Of a stretch of 45,479 nt of DNA, positions 1 to 8,191 are shown in pieces (position 1 is the first letter of the stretch; each line of letters begins with the position of its first letter). Below the pieces are notes generated by a model. That model ran no database searches, was not told where the DNA came from, and saw only the letters and a program-made list of their open reading frames with translations. The DNA lies in assembly GCF_019200975.1 (NCBI RefSeq), contig NZ_JAHTMR010000028.1:1-45479 (forward strand), given 5' to 3'. Position numbers and translations under genes: made by a program. Origin of the DNA: Pseudomonas sp. PD9R (GTDB lineage Bacteria; Pseudomonadota; Gammaproteobacteria; Pseudomonadales; Pseudomonadaceae).

Positions 1-30
1 GCCTCGCCGGGGCTCGACAGCTCCTACAGG
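1..30 (-). repeat. REP element end, truncated by the window edge
   Basis: The sequence ends with the REP outer arm CAGCTCCTACAGG, seen in reverse orientation. The preceding bases (gcctcgccggggctcga) look like a variant of the usual REP core. The TAG stop codon of the adjacent flavoprotein gene lies inside the arm. Confidence 0.6.
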
Positions 31-1475
31 GTTGGCGGCATGGGGTGCGGTGTTGTCAGGCGTACGGCCAGGGCTTTGGCCTGGCTTGCAACGTCGGTGA
101 CTGCGGTACTTTCCCACCACATCCCGCGTAACGGTGGTCCCATGGCAAACAGTCGCGGTGCCGCCTGGCCATCGGCGTCCAGCACCGCACCGTCAACCTG
201 CGCTGCAATTCCCAACGCCAAGTGCCCCGGCCGGATCAGTCCACGCGCCAGCAATTGTTGCGGCAGCGGACGCGCGACCCGGCGCCAGTCGTATTCAATG
301 CCACTGGAGTTGATCAGCGCCGCTCCACTGACGACGGTGGTATGAGCCTCACCGCGCCGCCGAATGCGGATGCTAACTTCACCGATCACCGACGGTTCAA
401 GCCCTTTGAACGACGCCGCTTGAATCCGCAACCGCCCTTCCCCGTGCAGGCGCTCCACCAATTCGGCGCTCAACGGCGGCGAGCGGTGATGATGGCTTTC
501 CCACCACGGTCGCACATGCCGCACGAACTGGCGGCGTTGCACGTCAGTGGCCTGACTCCACAAGCGGCCGATGTGCGCCCGCACCGTGTCCAGCGGTGCC
601 TGCCAGTCGATGCCTTGAGCGACGGCATCACGGCAATGCCGACGCAGCTCGCGCACCAACTGTCGAGGGGTACGAATAGCGTGATCTTCGGCAAGAAAGT
701 CGATCCAGACCGGTGGTTGCCGCCGCACATGGGGTAACAAGCCGTGCCGGGAAAACACTTCGATGGGCCCGCGATGCCCGGCCTGCTCCAGCGACACCAC
801 CGCGTCGACCATGGTCAGCCCCGAGCCAATGATCAGCACCGTCGACTGTGGGTCGAGTTGCTGCATGGCGGCCACATCCCACGGATCGAGCGCCGTCGCA
901 TTCATACCGCTGGATTCGGTTTGCGGTGTACGCGCGGCGGGGAACATCCCGGTGGCGAGTACGGCAAAAGCGCCCTGCAAGCGTTGACCGTCGCTTAACG
1001 TCAGCCGCACCGAATCGGCATCGCATTGCAGATCGACCACCTCGGCCCGCACATGCTCGACCGTTGAGCCGTTCCGCGCGCCAACCGCTTGGGCCTCAGC
1101 CAGACGCTGCTGCACGTACAAGCCGAAAATCCCGCGTGGTGGAAACAACTCACTGACCAGCACATGTTGCTCATCCGACTCCGGCCAGCCGCCGGCAGCG
1201 ATGTATTCCGTCAACCATTGGGTCAGGTCGTCGGCGTTGTCCGGGTCGACACTCATGCGCGCCGCGTTGCCGTTGAGCGTATGGCCCAACTCCACGGCGC
1301 TGTAGGCTTCGCCCCGGCCGAGTTCGGCACGGGGCTCGATCACCAACACCTCGCGTTTGCCCGGCAGGCGCAACAACTGCGCAGCCAGCATCGCACCGCT
1401 GAGGCCTCCGCCGATGATCAGGATGTCCGCGTGACGGATGGCGTCGGTCGCCTGTCCGTGTTGGGTTTCACTCAT
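24..1475 (-). CDS. FAD/NAD(P)-binding protein (NAD_binding_9 type)
   Basis: The 483-residue protein opens with a Rossmann dinucleotide motif, IIGGGLSGAMLA, at about residues 20-31. A second nucleotide-binding stretch, VLIIGSGLTMVDA, lies near residue 215, and ATGMF-type and GPPLRG segments follow. This arrangement matches the FAD-NAD(P)-binding family whose members are mostly of unknown substrate; they are often called hydroxyacylglutathione-hydrolase-like or YdhS-like proteins. It is cytosolic, with no signal peptide. It lies 73 bases downstream of the flavin-dependent monooxygenase gene on the same strand, so the two are probably co-transcribed. A role in oxidising or reducing an organic sulfur or nitrogen compound is inference. 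The C terminus is odd: the last codons read MPPTL and stop at the TAG of a REP element. Confidence 0.8.
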   Translation of the reverse strand: MSETQHGQATDAIRHADILIIGGGLSGAMLAAQLLRLPGKREVLVIEPRAELGRGEAYSAVELGHTLNGNAARMSVDPDNADDLTQWLTEYIAAGGWPESDEQHVLVSELFPPRGIFGLYVQQRLAEAQAVGARNGSTVEHVRAEVVDLQCDADSVRLTLSDGQRLQGAFAVLATGMFPAARTPQTESSGMNATALDPWDVAAMQQLDPQSTVLIIGSGLTMVDAVVSLEQAGHRGPIEVFSRHGLLPHVRRQPPVWIDFLAEDHAIRTPRQLVRELRRHCRDAVAQGIDWQAPLDTVRAHIGRLWSQATDVQRRQFVRHVRPWWESHHHRSPPLSAELVERLHGEGRLRIQAASFKGLEPSVIGEVSIRIRRRGEAHTTVVSGAALINSSGIEYDWRRVARPLPQQLLARGLIRPGHLALGIAAQVDGAVLDADGQAAPRLFAMGPPLRGMWWESTAVTDVASQAKALAVRLTTPHPMPPTL

Positions 1476-1548
1476 GCCGTTCTCGCTGATCTGTGTTTGT
1501 CTGGAGAGAAGTCATACAAATGTGTCATCAACGCCTGAATGATGGCAA

Positions 1549-2970
1549 TCATCTGCTGCTGGTCGCCGGAGGCCACACCGCTCTCTGCTCCTGCTGATGC
1601 AGCGCCGCCAAATCGCGATAACCGTTGCCCGGGTGAATTTCCGGCAATCGCGGGCCTTCGCCAAAAAGCTTTTCGCGCAAGGTCCCCGGCGCATATTCAG
1701 TTTTGTAGGCCCCGCGTTTCTGCAACTCCGGCACCAGCAATTCCACAGCGTCGATGAACGTTTCGTGGGTCAGCGCATACGCCAGGTTAAAGCCATCGAC
1801 ATCGGTTTCCTCGACCCACTCCTGCAAAAGATCGGCAACGGTTTCCGGGCTGCCGACAAACAGCGGGCCAAACCCGCCAATGCCTACCCAGTCAGCCAAT
1901 TCGTTGGGGGTCCAGACCTTGTTCGGGTCGGCGGTGGAGAACGCCTCCACCGCCGATTGAATGGCGTTGGTGTGCACGTTCTTGAGCGGTTCATCCGGTT
2001 TGAACTGGTTGAAATCGATCCCGGTCCAGCCGGAAATGAGCGCCATGGCGCCTTCATAGCTGACCCAGGTTTTGTATTCCTCGAACTTGGCCTTGGCCTT
2101 GGCGTCGGTTTCGCCAAGGATCACCGTCTGCAAGTTGAAGATCAGGATCTTCGACGGATCGCGCCCCGCCTCTGCCGCGCGACGACGAATATCCGCTACG
2201 GTTTTCTTCAGCAGCACTTTCGAAGGCGCGGCGACAAATACGCACTCGGCATGTTCGGCGGCGAACTGCTTGCCGCGACTCGACGCGCCGGCCTGATACA
2301 GCACTGGCGTGCGTTGCGGCGACGGCTCGCAGAGGTGAATCCCCGGCACCTGGAAGTGTTTGCCGAAATGCTGAATCTCATGGATTTTGCCCGGATCGCT
2401 GAACACCCGGCGCTCGCGATCACGCAGGATCGCGCCCTCTTCCCAACTGCCTTCCCAAAGCTTGTAGCAAACCTCCAGGTATTCCTCGGCGAAGTCGTAA
2501 CGGGCGTCGTGTTCGGTCTGGGTTTTCTGCCCGAGGTTCTTTGCGCCACTCTCCAGGTACGAGGTGACAATGTTCCAGCCGGCGCGGCCTTTGGTCAGGT
2601 GATCGAGGGTCGAGAGACGCCTGGCAAACGGGTACGGATGTTCGAACGACAGCGATGCGGTCAGGCCGAAGCCCAAATGCTCAGTCACCAGCGCCATCGG
2701 CGGAATCAGTTGCAATGGATCGTTGACCGGCACTTGCGCCGCCTGACGGATCGCCGCGTAACCGTTGCCGTTGTAGACGTCGTAGATGCCGAGCACATCG
2801 GCGATGAACAAACCGTCGAACTTGCCACGCTCAAGAATCTTCGCCAGATCGGTCCAGTATTCCAGGTCCTTGTACTGCCACGAGCGATCACGCGGGTGCG
2901 CCCATAGCCCCGGCGACTGGTGGCCGACGCAGTTCATGTCAAAAGCGTTGAGACGAATTTCACGGGCCAT
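1549..2970 (-). CDS. FMN-dependent monooxygenase, NtaA/SnaA/DszA type (LLM class)
   Basis: This 473-residue protein is a bacterial-luciferase-like (LLM class) oxygenase of the nitrilotriacetate/dibenzothiophene-sulfone monooxygenase group. Diagnostic blocks are LNAFDMNCVGHQSPGLW at the N terminus, GKFDGLFIADVLG, LSTLDHLTKGRAGWNIVTS near residue 125, the HDARYDFAEEYLEV block and EPSPQRTPVLYQAGAS. Such enzymes use reduced FMN from a separate reductase and O2 to cleave C-S or C-N bonds, and many respond to sulfur starvation. No flavin reductase is adjacent. The ATG is preceded by CAGGAG at about 10 bases. The gene is the promoter-proximal member of a two-gene unit with the FAD protein at 24-1475. 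Its substrate cannot be read from the sequence. Confidence 0.88.
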   Translation of the reverse strand: MAREIRLNAFDMNCVGHQSPGLWAHPRDRSWQYKDLEYWTDLAKILERGKFDGLFIADVLGIYDVYNGNGYAAIRQAAQVPVNDPLQLIPPMALVTEHLGFGLTASLSFEHPYPFARRLSTLDHLTKGRAGWNIVTSYLESGAKNLGQKTQTEHDARYDFAEEYLEVCYKLWEGSWEEGAILRDRERRVFSDPGKIHEIQHFGKHFQVPGIHLCEPSPQRTPVLYQAGASSRGKQFAAEHAECVFVAAPSKVLLKKTVADIRRRAAEAGRDPSKILIFNLQTVILGETDAKAKAKFEEYKTWVSYEGAMALISGWTGIDFNQFKPDEPLKNVHTNAIQSAVEAFSTADPNKVWTPNELADWVGIGGFGPLFVGSPETVADLLQEWVEETDVDGFNLAYALTHETFIDAVELLVPELQKRGAYKTEYAPGTLREKLFGEGPRLPEIHPGNGYRDLAALHQQEQRAVWPPATSSR

Positions 2971-3128
2971 TAAACGGCACTCCTGAAGCAGAGGGATATT
3001 CCCAGCGCTTTTGCAGGAGTCATGCCTACTTTTAAATCGTTTAAATTCAATTAGTTAAATTAAATTCACAGAAACAATCACAGCATTGAAACAGCAAAGT
3101 GTCGATCCGCTGTTGCTCCCTCAACAGT
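2971..3128. promoter_or_regulatory. AT-rich promoter region of the monooxygenase unit
   Basis: Between the monooxygenase start and the end of the XRE gene lies a 158-base gap that is strikingly AT-rich around 3028-3068. The heptamer TTAAATT recurs there, and a TTTAAATCGTTTAAA-like near-palindrome is present. It probably holds the promoter and operator of the monooxygenase unit. No specific regulator site was recognised. Confidence 0.35.
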
Positions 3129-3704
3129 TCAGATCACCACATTGCGTACGAACCGCACCGCCACCGGCCCATCGTTGCGATAGGAATGCGGTTGGTTGCT
3201 GGCGAACATGAAGAACTCACCGGTGCCGATCTTGTGCGGAACATCGCCGACCATCAAGGTCAGGCAGCCTTCGAAGACGTAGAACTGTTCGCTCCAGCCA
3301 TCGGCATCGGGCTCCGACGGGTAATGCTCACCCGGTTCGAGGCGCCATTCCCAAAGTTCGACTTCACGGCTGGCGTTGGCCTTGGCCAGCAACACGGCCT
3401 TGCTGCCGGGGATCGTGCCGGCCCAGGCCAGCTCATTGATGCGGCTGTGGTCGCGCACATCGGGCGCCTGGATCAGGTCGCTGAATGCCACGTCCAAGGC
3501 TTCGGCCACACGATCAAGCGTGGTCAGGCTGACGTTTTTTTCACCGGCCTCGATGGCCACCAGCATGCGGCGGCTGACCCCGGATTTATCGGCCAAAGCG
3601 GTCTGGCTCATATCCGCTGCATGACGTAGGCGTCGAACATTCTGACTGACGTGCTGAAGGACCGAAGCCCGTGGCGAGGAATCTTTGTGCACTATATTGC
3701 TCAC
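3129..3704 (-). CDS. XRE-family transcriptional regulator with C-terminal cupin
   Basis: The 191-residue protein has an N-terminal Cro/CI-type helix-turn-helix at about residues 15-70 (LRHAADMSQTALADKSGVSR) and a C-terminal cupin barrel at about 105-190 (GEHYPSEPDADGWSEQFYV, then GTGEFFMFASNQPHSY). The family regulates small-molecule transport or catabolism, with the cupin as the likely effector domain. The start used is GTG, because no convincing ribosome site precedes any candidate; a slightly later start is possible. The gene is divergent from the EamA transporter gene across 72 bases, which suggests that it controls that exporter and itself. Confidence 0.85.
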   Translation of the reverse strand: MSNIVHKDSSPRASVLQHVSQNVRRLRHAADMSQTALADKSGVSRRMLVAIEAGEKNVSLTTLDRVAEALDVAFSDLIQAPDVRDHSRINELAWAGTIPGSKAVLLAKANASREVELWEWRLEPGEHYPSEPDADGWSEQFYVFEGCLTLMVGDVPHKIGTGEFFMFASNQPHSYRNDGPVAVRFVRNVVI

Positions 3705-3776
3705 TTGGAGGGGCTGGGCAGTATACTGCGCAACATTGGGCGCATTGTGCGGCCCCCCTCAGGTGTGTGCAAGATC

Positions 3777-4715
3777 ATGACGTCGGTGAATGCTTCCCGG
3801 GCTCCTTCCCGTTTCCTGCAGCTCAGCAAGGCCGAATGCGTTTTGGTGCTGATCACTATGGTCTGGGGCGGGACTTTTTTGTTGGTTCAGCATGCGATGA
3901 CGGTCAGCGGTCCGATGTTCTTCGTCGGCCTGCGCTTCGCCGCCGCCGCGACTATTGTCGCCCTGTTCTCCTGGCGCAGCCTGCGGGAACTGACCTTGTT
4001 CGAACTCAAGGCCGGCGCCTTTATTGGCATCGCTATCATGCTCGGTTACGGCCTGCAGACGGTCGGATTGCAGAGCATTCCCAGCAGCCAGTCGGCATTT
4101 ATCACCGCGTTGTACGTACCCTTCGTGCCGTTGCTGCAATGGCTGGTGCTGGGGCGGCGTCCGGGGCTGATGCCGAGCATCGGGATCATGCTGGCCTTCA
4201 CCGGGCTGATGTTGCTGTCGGGACCTGCCGGTGCTTCGTTCAACTTCAGCCCCGGCGAAATCGCCACATTGATCAGCGCGATTGCGATTGCTGCGGAAAT
4301 CATCTTGATCAGCAACTTTGCCGGTCAGGTCGATGTGAAACGGGTGACCGTGGTGCAACTGGCGGTGACTTCGCTGCTGTCGTTCCTGATGGTGGTGCCG
4401 ACCCAGGAACACATTCCGGATTTCTCCTGGCTGCTGCTGTGCAGCGCGTTGGGTCTGGGCGCGGCGAGTGCGGCAATTCAGGTGGCGATGAACTGGGCGC
4501 AGAAGAGCGTTTCACCGACGCGGGCGACGCTCATTTATGCCGGTGAGCCGGTGTGGGCCGGGATTGTCGGGCGGATCGCCGGGGAGCGGTTGCCGGCGAT
4601 TGCACTGCTCGGGGCCGGGCTTATCGTGGCGGCGGTGATTGTCAGTGAGTTGAAGACCAAGGGTAAGGCGGGTACCGAGGTTGATGAGGCGCTGGAAAGC
4701 GAAAGCGGCAATTAA
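3777..4715 (+). CDS. EamA/DMT-family transporter
   Basis: The 312-residue inner-membrane protein has ten predicted hydrophobic segments in two EamA repeats. The first repeat starts with ECVLVLITMVWGGTFLLVQ, and SSQSAFITALYVPFVPLLQW and PTRATLIYAGEPVWAGIVG are typical DMT motifs. These proteins export or import amino acids and other metabolites, and the substrate here is unknown. The reading frame stays open upstream, but the ATG at 3777 is chosen because the upstream extension is charged, not family-like, and overlaps the divergent XRE gene. The divergent XRE-cupin gene is the likely regulator. Confidence 0.85.
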   Translation: MTSVNASRAPSRFLQLSKAECVLVLITMVWGGTFLLVQHAMTVSGPMFFVGLRFAAAATIVALFSWRSLRELTLFELKAGAFIGIAIMLGYGLQTVGLQSIPSSQSAFITALYVPFVPLLQWLVLGRRPGLMPSIGIMLAFTGLMLLSGPAGASFNFSPGEIATLISAIAIAAEIILISNFAGQVDVKRVTVVQLAVTSLLSFLMVVPTQEHIPDFSWLLLCSALGLGAASAAIQVAMNWAQKSVSPTRATLIYAGEPVWAGIVGRIAGERLPAIALLGAGLIVAAVIVSELKTKGKAGTEVDEALESESGN

Positions 4716-4721
4716 ACAGCA

Positions 4722-4796
4722 AGATCTAAAGATCGCAGCCTTCGACGGCTCCTATAGGGTACGTGTGTAGGAGCTGCCGCAGCCTGCGATCTTTTG
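4722..4796. repeat. REP pair (inverted)
   Basis: AAAGATCGCAGCC...GGCTCCTATA faces TGTAGGAGCTGCCGCAGCCTGCGATCTTTTG, so two REP units are inverted around a short centre. It lies just after the transporter stop codon and could form a terminator-like hairpin. Confidence 0.85.
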
Positions 4797-4869
4797 GGGG
4801 GATACCGCCGAAACAATGTGAAGCAGGCTTTTTCCGTCTAACGTGTAGGATTCTGCGACAGCTTGGCGT

Positions 4870-4898
4870 TTGGCGATCCGGGAGCTGGCACGTATGAT
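4870..4898 (+). promoter_or_regulatory. Sigma-70-type promoter of the mrp operon
   Basis: TTGGCG (4870-4875) is followed after 17 bases by TATGAT (4893-4898), close to the sigma-70 consensus with ideal spacing. It ends 30 bases before the mrpA start codon. No dyad operator stands out nearby. Confidence 0.55.
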
Positions 4899-4928
4899 GC
4901 TTCACAAACTTCCGCAGAATAGAAGCCT

Positions 4929-7847
4929 ATGTCCCTGATAGTTCTACTGCTTCTGCCTTTTATCGGCAGCTGTCTGGCGGCATTGCTGCCACACAACGCG
5001 CGTAACACCGAATCGCTATTGGCTGGCCTGGTCGCCTTGATCGGCACCATTCAGGTCGCCCTCCTGTACCCGCAAATCGCCCATGGTGGCGTCATCCGCG
5101 AAGAGTTCTTCTGGCTGCCCAGCCTGGGCCTGAACTTCGTCCTGCGCATGGACGGCTTTGCCTGGCTGTTCTCGATTCTGGTGCTGGGCATCGGCACGCT
5201 GGTGTCGCTGTATGCCCGTTACTACATGTCGCCGGATGATCCGGTGCCGCGCTTCTTTGCGTTTTTCCTGGCGTTCATGGGCGCCATGCTCGGGCTGGTG
5301 ATCTCCGGCAACCTGATCCAGATCGTGTTTTTCTGGGAGTTGACCAGCCTCTTCTCGTTCCTGCTGATCGGTTACTGGCACCACCGCGCCGATGCACGAC
5401 GCGGCGCCTACATGGCGTTGATGGTCACCGGCGCGGGCGGTTTGTGTCTGTTAGCGGGGGTCATGCTGCTTGGCCATGTGGTCGGCAGCTATGATTTGGA
5501 CAAGGTCCTGGCCGCCGGCGATCTGATCCGCGCACATGCCCTCTACCCCATTCTGTTACCCCTGATCCTGATCGGCGCGCTGAGCAAAAGTGCGCAATTC
5601 CCCTTCCACTTCTGGCTCCCCCACGCGATGGCCGCGCCGACACCGGTGTCGGCCTATCTGCACTCGGCAACCATGGTCAAGGCCGGGGTGTTTCTGCTCG
5701 CGCGGCTGTGGCCGTCGCTGTCCGGCAGCGAAGAATGGTTCTACATCGTCAGCGGAGCCGGAGCCTGCACCCTGTTGCTCGGCGCTTACTGCGCGATGTT
5801 CCAGAACGATCTCAAGGGTCTGCTGGCCTACTCGACCATCAGCCACCTCGGCCTGATCACCCTGCTGCTGGGCCTGAACAGTCCGTTGGCCGCTGTGGCA
5901 GCGGTGTTTCACATCCTCAACCACGCCACCTTCAAGGCCTCGTTGTTCATGGCTGCCGGGATCATCGACCACGAAAGTGGCACCCGCGACATCCGCAAAC
6001 TCAACGGCCTGTTCAAGCTGATTCCGTTTACGGCCACCCTGGCCATGGTCGCCAGTGCCTCCATGGCCGGCGTGCCGCTGCTCAACGGCTTCCTGTCGAA
6101 AGAAATGTTCTTCGCCGAAACCGTGTTCATCAACGCAACGGCCTGGGTCGAAATGACCTTGCCGATTGTCGCGACCATCGCTGGCGCATTCAGCGTTGCC
6201 TATTCGCTGCGTTTTACCGTCGACGTGTTCTTCGGTCCGACCGCCACCGACCTGCCCCATACCCCGCACGAACCGCCGCGCTGGATGCGTGCGCCGGTCG
6301 AGTTGCTGGTGTTTACCTGCCTTGTGGTGGGGATCTTCCCGGCTCAGGTGGTCGGCCCCTTGCTCGCCGCCGCCGCGCTGCCGGTAGTTGGCGGCACCTT
6401 GCCGGAATACAGCCTGGCAATCTGGCATGGATTGAACGCCCCCATGATCATGAGCCTGATCGCCATGTCCGGCGGCATCGTGGTGTACCTGCTGCTGCGC
6501 AATCAACTCAAGCGCGGCCGTTTCCGTTACCCGCCTCTCGTTGGCCGTTTGAATGGCAAACGCCTGTTCGAGCGCAGCCTGGTGATCATGATGCGCCTGG
6601 CCCGGCGCCTGCAGCGGCGCATCAGCACCAAGCGCCTGCAAACCCAGTTATTTTTGATGGTGCTCGCGGCGGTGCTGGCCGGGCTGATTCCTATGCTGCA
6701 CAGCAGCCTGCACTGGGGCGACCGGCCGAAAATCCCTGGCTCGATCGTCTTCGTGATCCTGTGGCTGCTGGCGATTGCCTGCGCCCTCGGCGCCGCGTGG
6801 CAAGCCAAGTACCACCGGCTCGCGGCCCTGACGATGGTCAGCGTCTGCGGCCTGATGACCTGTGTGACCTTCGTCTGGTTTTCGGCGCCGGACCTGGCGT
6901 TGACGCAACTGGTGGTCGAAGTGGTGACCACCGTGCTGATCCTGCTGGGCCTGCGCTGGTTGCCACGACGGATCGAAGAGGTTTCGCCACTGCCGAGCAG
7001 CCTGCGCAAGGCGCGTATCCGGCGTATCCGTGACTTGTTGTTGTCGACCGTGGTCGGCGGCGGCATGGCGTTGCTGGCCTACGCGATGCTCACGCGGCAG
7101 ACGCCGAACGACATTTCCTCCTTCTACTTGAGCCGTGCCTTGCCTGAAGGCGGCGGCAGCAATGTGGTCAACGTGATGCTGGTGGACTTCCGTGGCTTCG
7201 ACACCCTCGGTGAAATCACCGTGCTGGTGGCCGTGGCGCTGACTGTGTTCGCCCTGCTGCGGCGTTTCCGTCCGCCGAAAGAAAGCCTGCAATTGCCTGC
7301 CCAGCAGCGTTTGCTCGCGCCTGACGTGGTCACCGACCTAGTCAACCCGCGTCACGCCAGCGACACCGCGCTCGGCTTCATGATGGTCCCGGCGGTGCTG
7401 GTGCGTCTGTTGCTGCCGATTGCCGTGGTGGTGTCGTTCTACCTGTTCATGCGTGGGCACAACCAACCGGGCGGCGGTTTTGTCGCCGGTCTGGTGATGT
7501 CGGTGGCGTTCATCCTGCAATACATGGTCGCCGGCACCCAGTGGGTCGAGGCCCAAATGAGTCTGCGACCGCTGCGCTGGATGAGCACCGGCCTGCTGTT
7601 CGCCACGGTCACCGGGCTTGGGGCGATGGCCGCTGGCTATCCGTTCCTGACCACCCACACCTGGCATCTTGACGTGCCGCTGCTCGGCGACATTCACCTG
7701 GCCAGCGCACTGTTCTTTGACATCGGCGTGTACGCGGTGGTGGTCGGTTCGACGCTGTTGATCCTCACCGCCCTCGCCCACCAATCGGTACGCGGCCACA
7801 AAACCGCTGCCCAACCTAAATCCGTCGCCACGAAGGGAGCCGTCTGA
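4929..7847 (+). CDS. mrpA: Mrp/Sha Na+(K+)/H+ antiporter subunit A fused to subunit B
   Basis: At 972 residues this is the fused A/B form (PhaAB type). Residues 1 to about 500 are the complex-I NuoL-like antiporter core. Residues in the proton path are visible: Glu137 in FFWELTS, Lys220 in GALSKSAQFPFHFWLP, and His245 and Lys251 in HSATMVKAG. After further transmembrane helices come the DFRGFDTLGEITVL block and a C-terminal MnhB domain (MRGHNQPGGGFVAGL at about residue 845). The protein is an integral inner-membrane subunit of a hetero-oligomeric antiporter used for Na+ tolerance and alkaline pH homeostasis. It is the first gene of the six-gene operon, and its stop overlaps the start of mrpC by one base. 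The ATG has only a weak ribosome site (TAGAAG). Confidence 0.95.
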   Translation: MSLIVLLLLPFIGSCLAALLPHNARNTESLLAGLVALIGTIQVALLYPQIAHGGVIREEFFWLPSLGLNFVLRMDGFAWLFSILVLGIGTLVSLYARYYMSPDDPVPRFFAFFLAFMGAMLGLVISGNLIQIVFFWELTSLFSFLLIGYWHHRADARRGAYMALMVTGAGGLCLLAGVMLLGHVVGSYDLDKVLAAGDLIRAHALYPILLPLILIGALSKSAQFPFHFWLPHAMAAPTPVSAYLHSATMVKAGVFLLARLWPSLSGSEEWFYIVSGAGACTLLLGAYCAMFQNDLKGLLAYSTISHLGLITLLLGLNSPLAAVAAVFHILNHATFKASLFMAAGIIDHESGTRDIRKLNGLFKLIPFTATLAMVASASMAGVPLLNGFLSKEMFFAETVFINATAWVEMTLPIVATIAGAFSVAYSLRFTVDVFFGPTATDLPHTPHEPPRWMRAPVELLVFTCLVVGIFPAQVVGPLLAAAALPVVGGTLPEYSLAIWHGLNAPMIMSLIAMSGGIVVYLLLRNQLKRGRFRYPPLVGRLNGKRLFERSLVIMMRLARRLQRRISTKRLQTQLFLMVLAAVLAGLIPMLHSSLHWGDRPKIPGSIVFVILWLLAIACALGAAWQAKYHRLAALTMVSVCGLMTCVTFVWFSAPDLALTQLVVEVVTTVLILLGLRWLPRRIEEVSPLPSSLRKARIRRIRDLLLSTVVGGGMALLAYAMLTRQTPNDISSFYLSRALPEGGGSNVVNVMLVDFRGFDTLGEITVLVAVALTVFALLRRFRPPKESLQLPAQQRLLAPDVVTDLVNPRHASDTALGFMMVPAVLVRLLLPIAVVVSFYLFMRGHNQPGGGFVAGLVMSVAFILQYMVAGTQWVEAQMSLRPLRWMSTGLLFATVTGLGAMAAGYPFLTTHTWHLDVPLLGDIHLASALFFDIGVYAVVVGSTLLILTALAHQSVRGHKTAAQPKSVATKGAV

Positions 7848-8191
7848 TGGAAGAAGTCATCGCAATCGCCATCGGCGTACTCGCCGCGTCCGGCGTCTGG
7901 CTGGTCCTGCGGCCTCGGACGTTTCAGGTGGTCATGGGCCTGTGCCTGCTGTCGTATGGCGTCAATCTGTTCATCTTCAGCATGGGCAGCCTGTTCATCG
8001 GCAAAGAGCCAATCATCAAGGACGGCGTGCCGCAGGACTTACTGCATTACACCGACCCATTGCCGCAAGCACTGGTGCTGACCGCCATCGTCATCAGCTT
8101 CGCCATGACCGCGCTGTTCCTCGTGGTGTTGCTCGCTTCCCGCGGCCTGACCGGCACCGACCATGTGGATGGCCGGGAGCCTAAAGAATGA
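7847..8191 (+). CDS. mrpC: Mrp antiporter subunit C
   Basis: The 114-residue, three-helix membrane protein is homologous to NuoK. Features include VMGLCLLSYGVNLFIF in the second helix and DPLPQALVLTAIVISFAMTA in the third. It has the usual length for MnhC/MrpC. Its ATG overlaps the stop of mrpA by one base and its stop overlaps the start of mrpD by four, so translation is probably coupled. It assembles next to MrpA and MrpD in the antiporter complex. Confidence 0.94.
   Translation: MEEVIAIAIGVLAASGVWLVLRPRTFQVVMGLCLLSYGVNLFIFSMGSLFIGKEPIIKDGVPQDLLHYTDPLPQALVLTAIVISFAMTALFLVVLLASRGLTGTDHVDGREPKE

Noticed and set aside
1597..2907. A 436-residue plus-strand open frame opposite the monooxygenase
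   Set aside because: The opposite strand encodes a clear NtaA/DszA-type protein; this frame shows only antisense composition.
5708..7033. A 441-residue plus-strand frame inside mrpA
   Set aside because: It is out of frame with the recognised MrpA protein and is Arg/Pro-rich shadow sequence.
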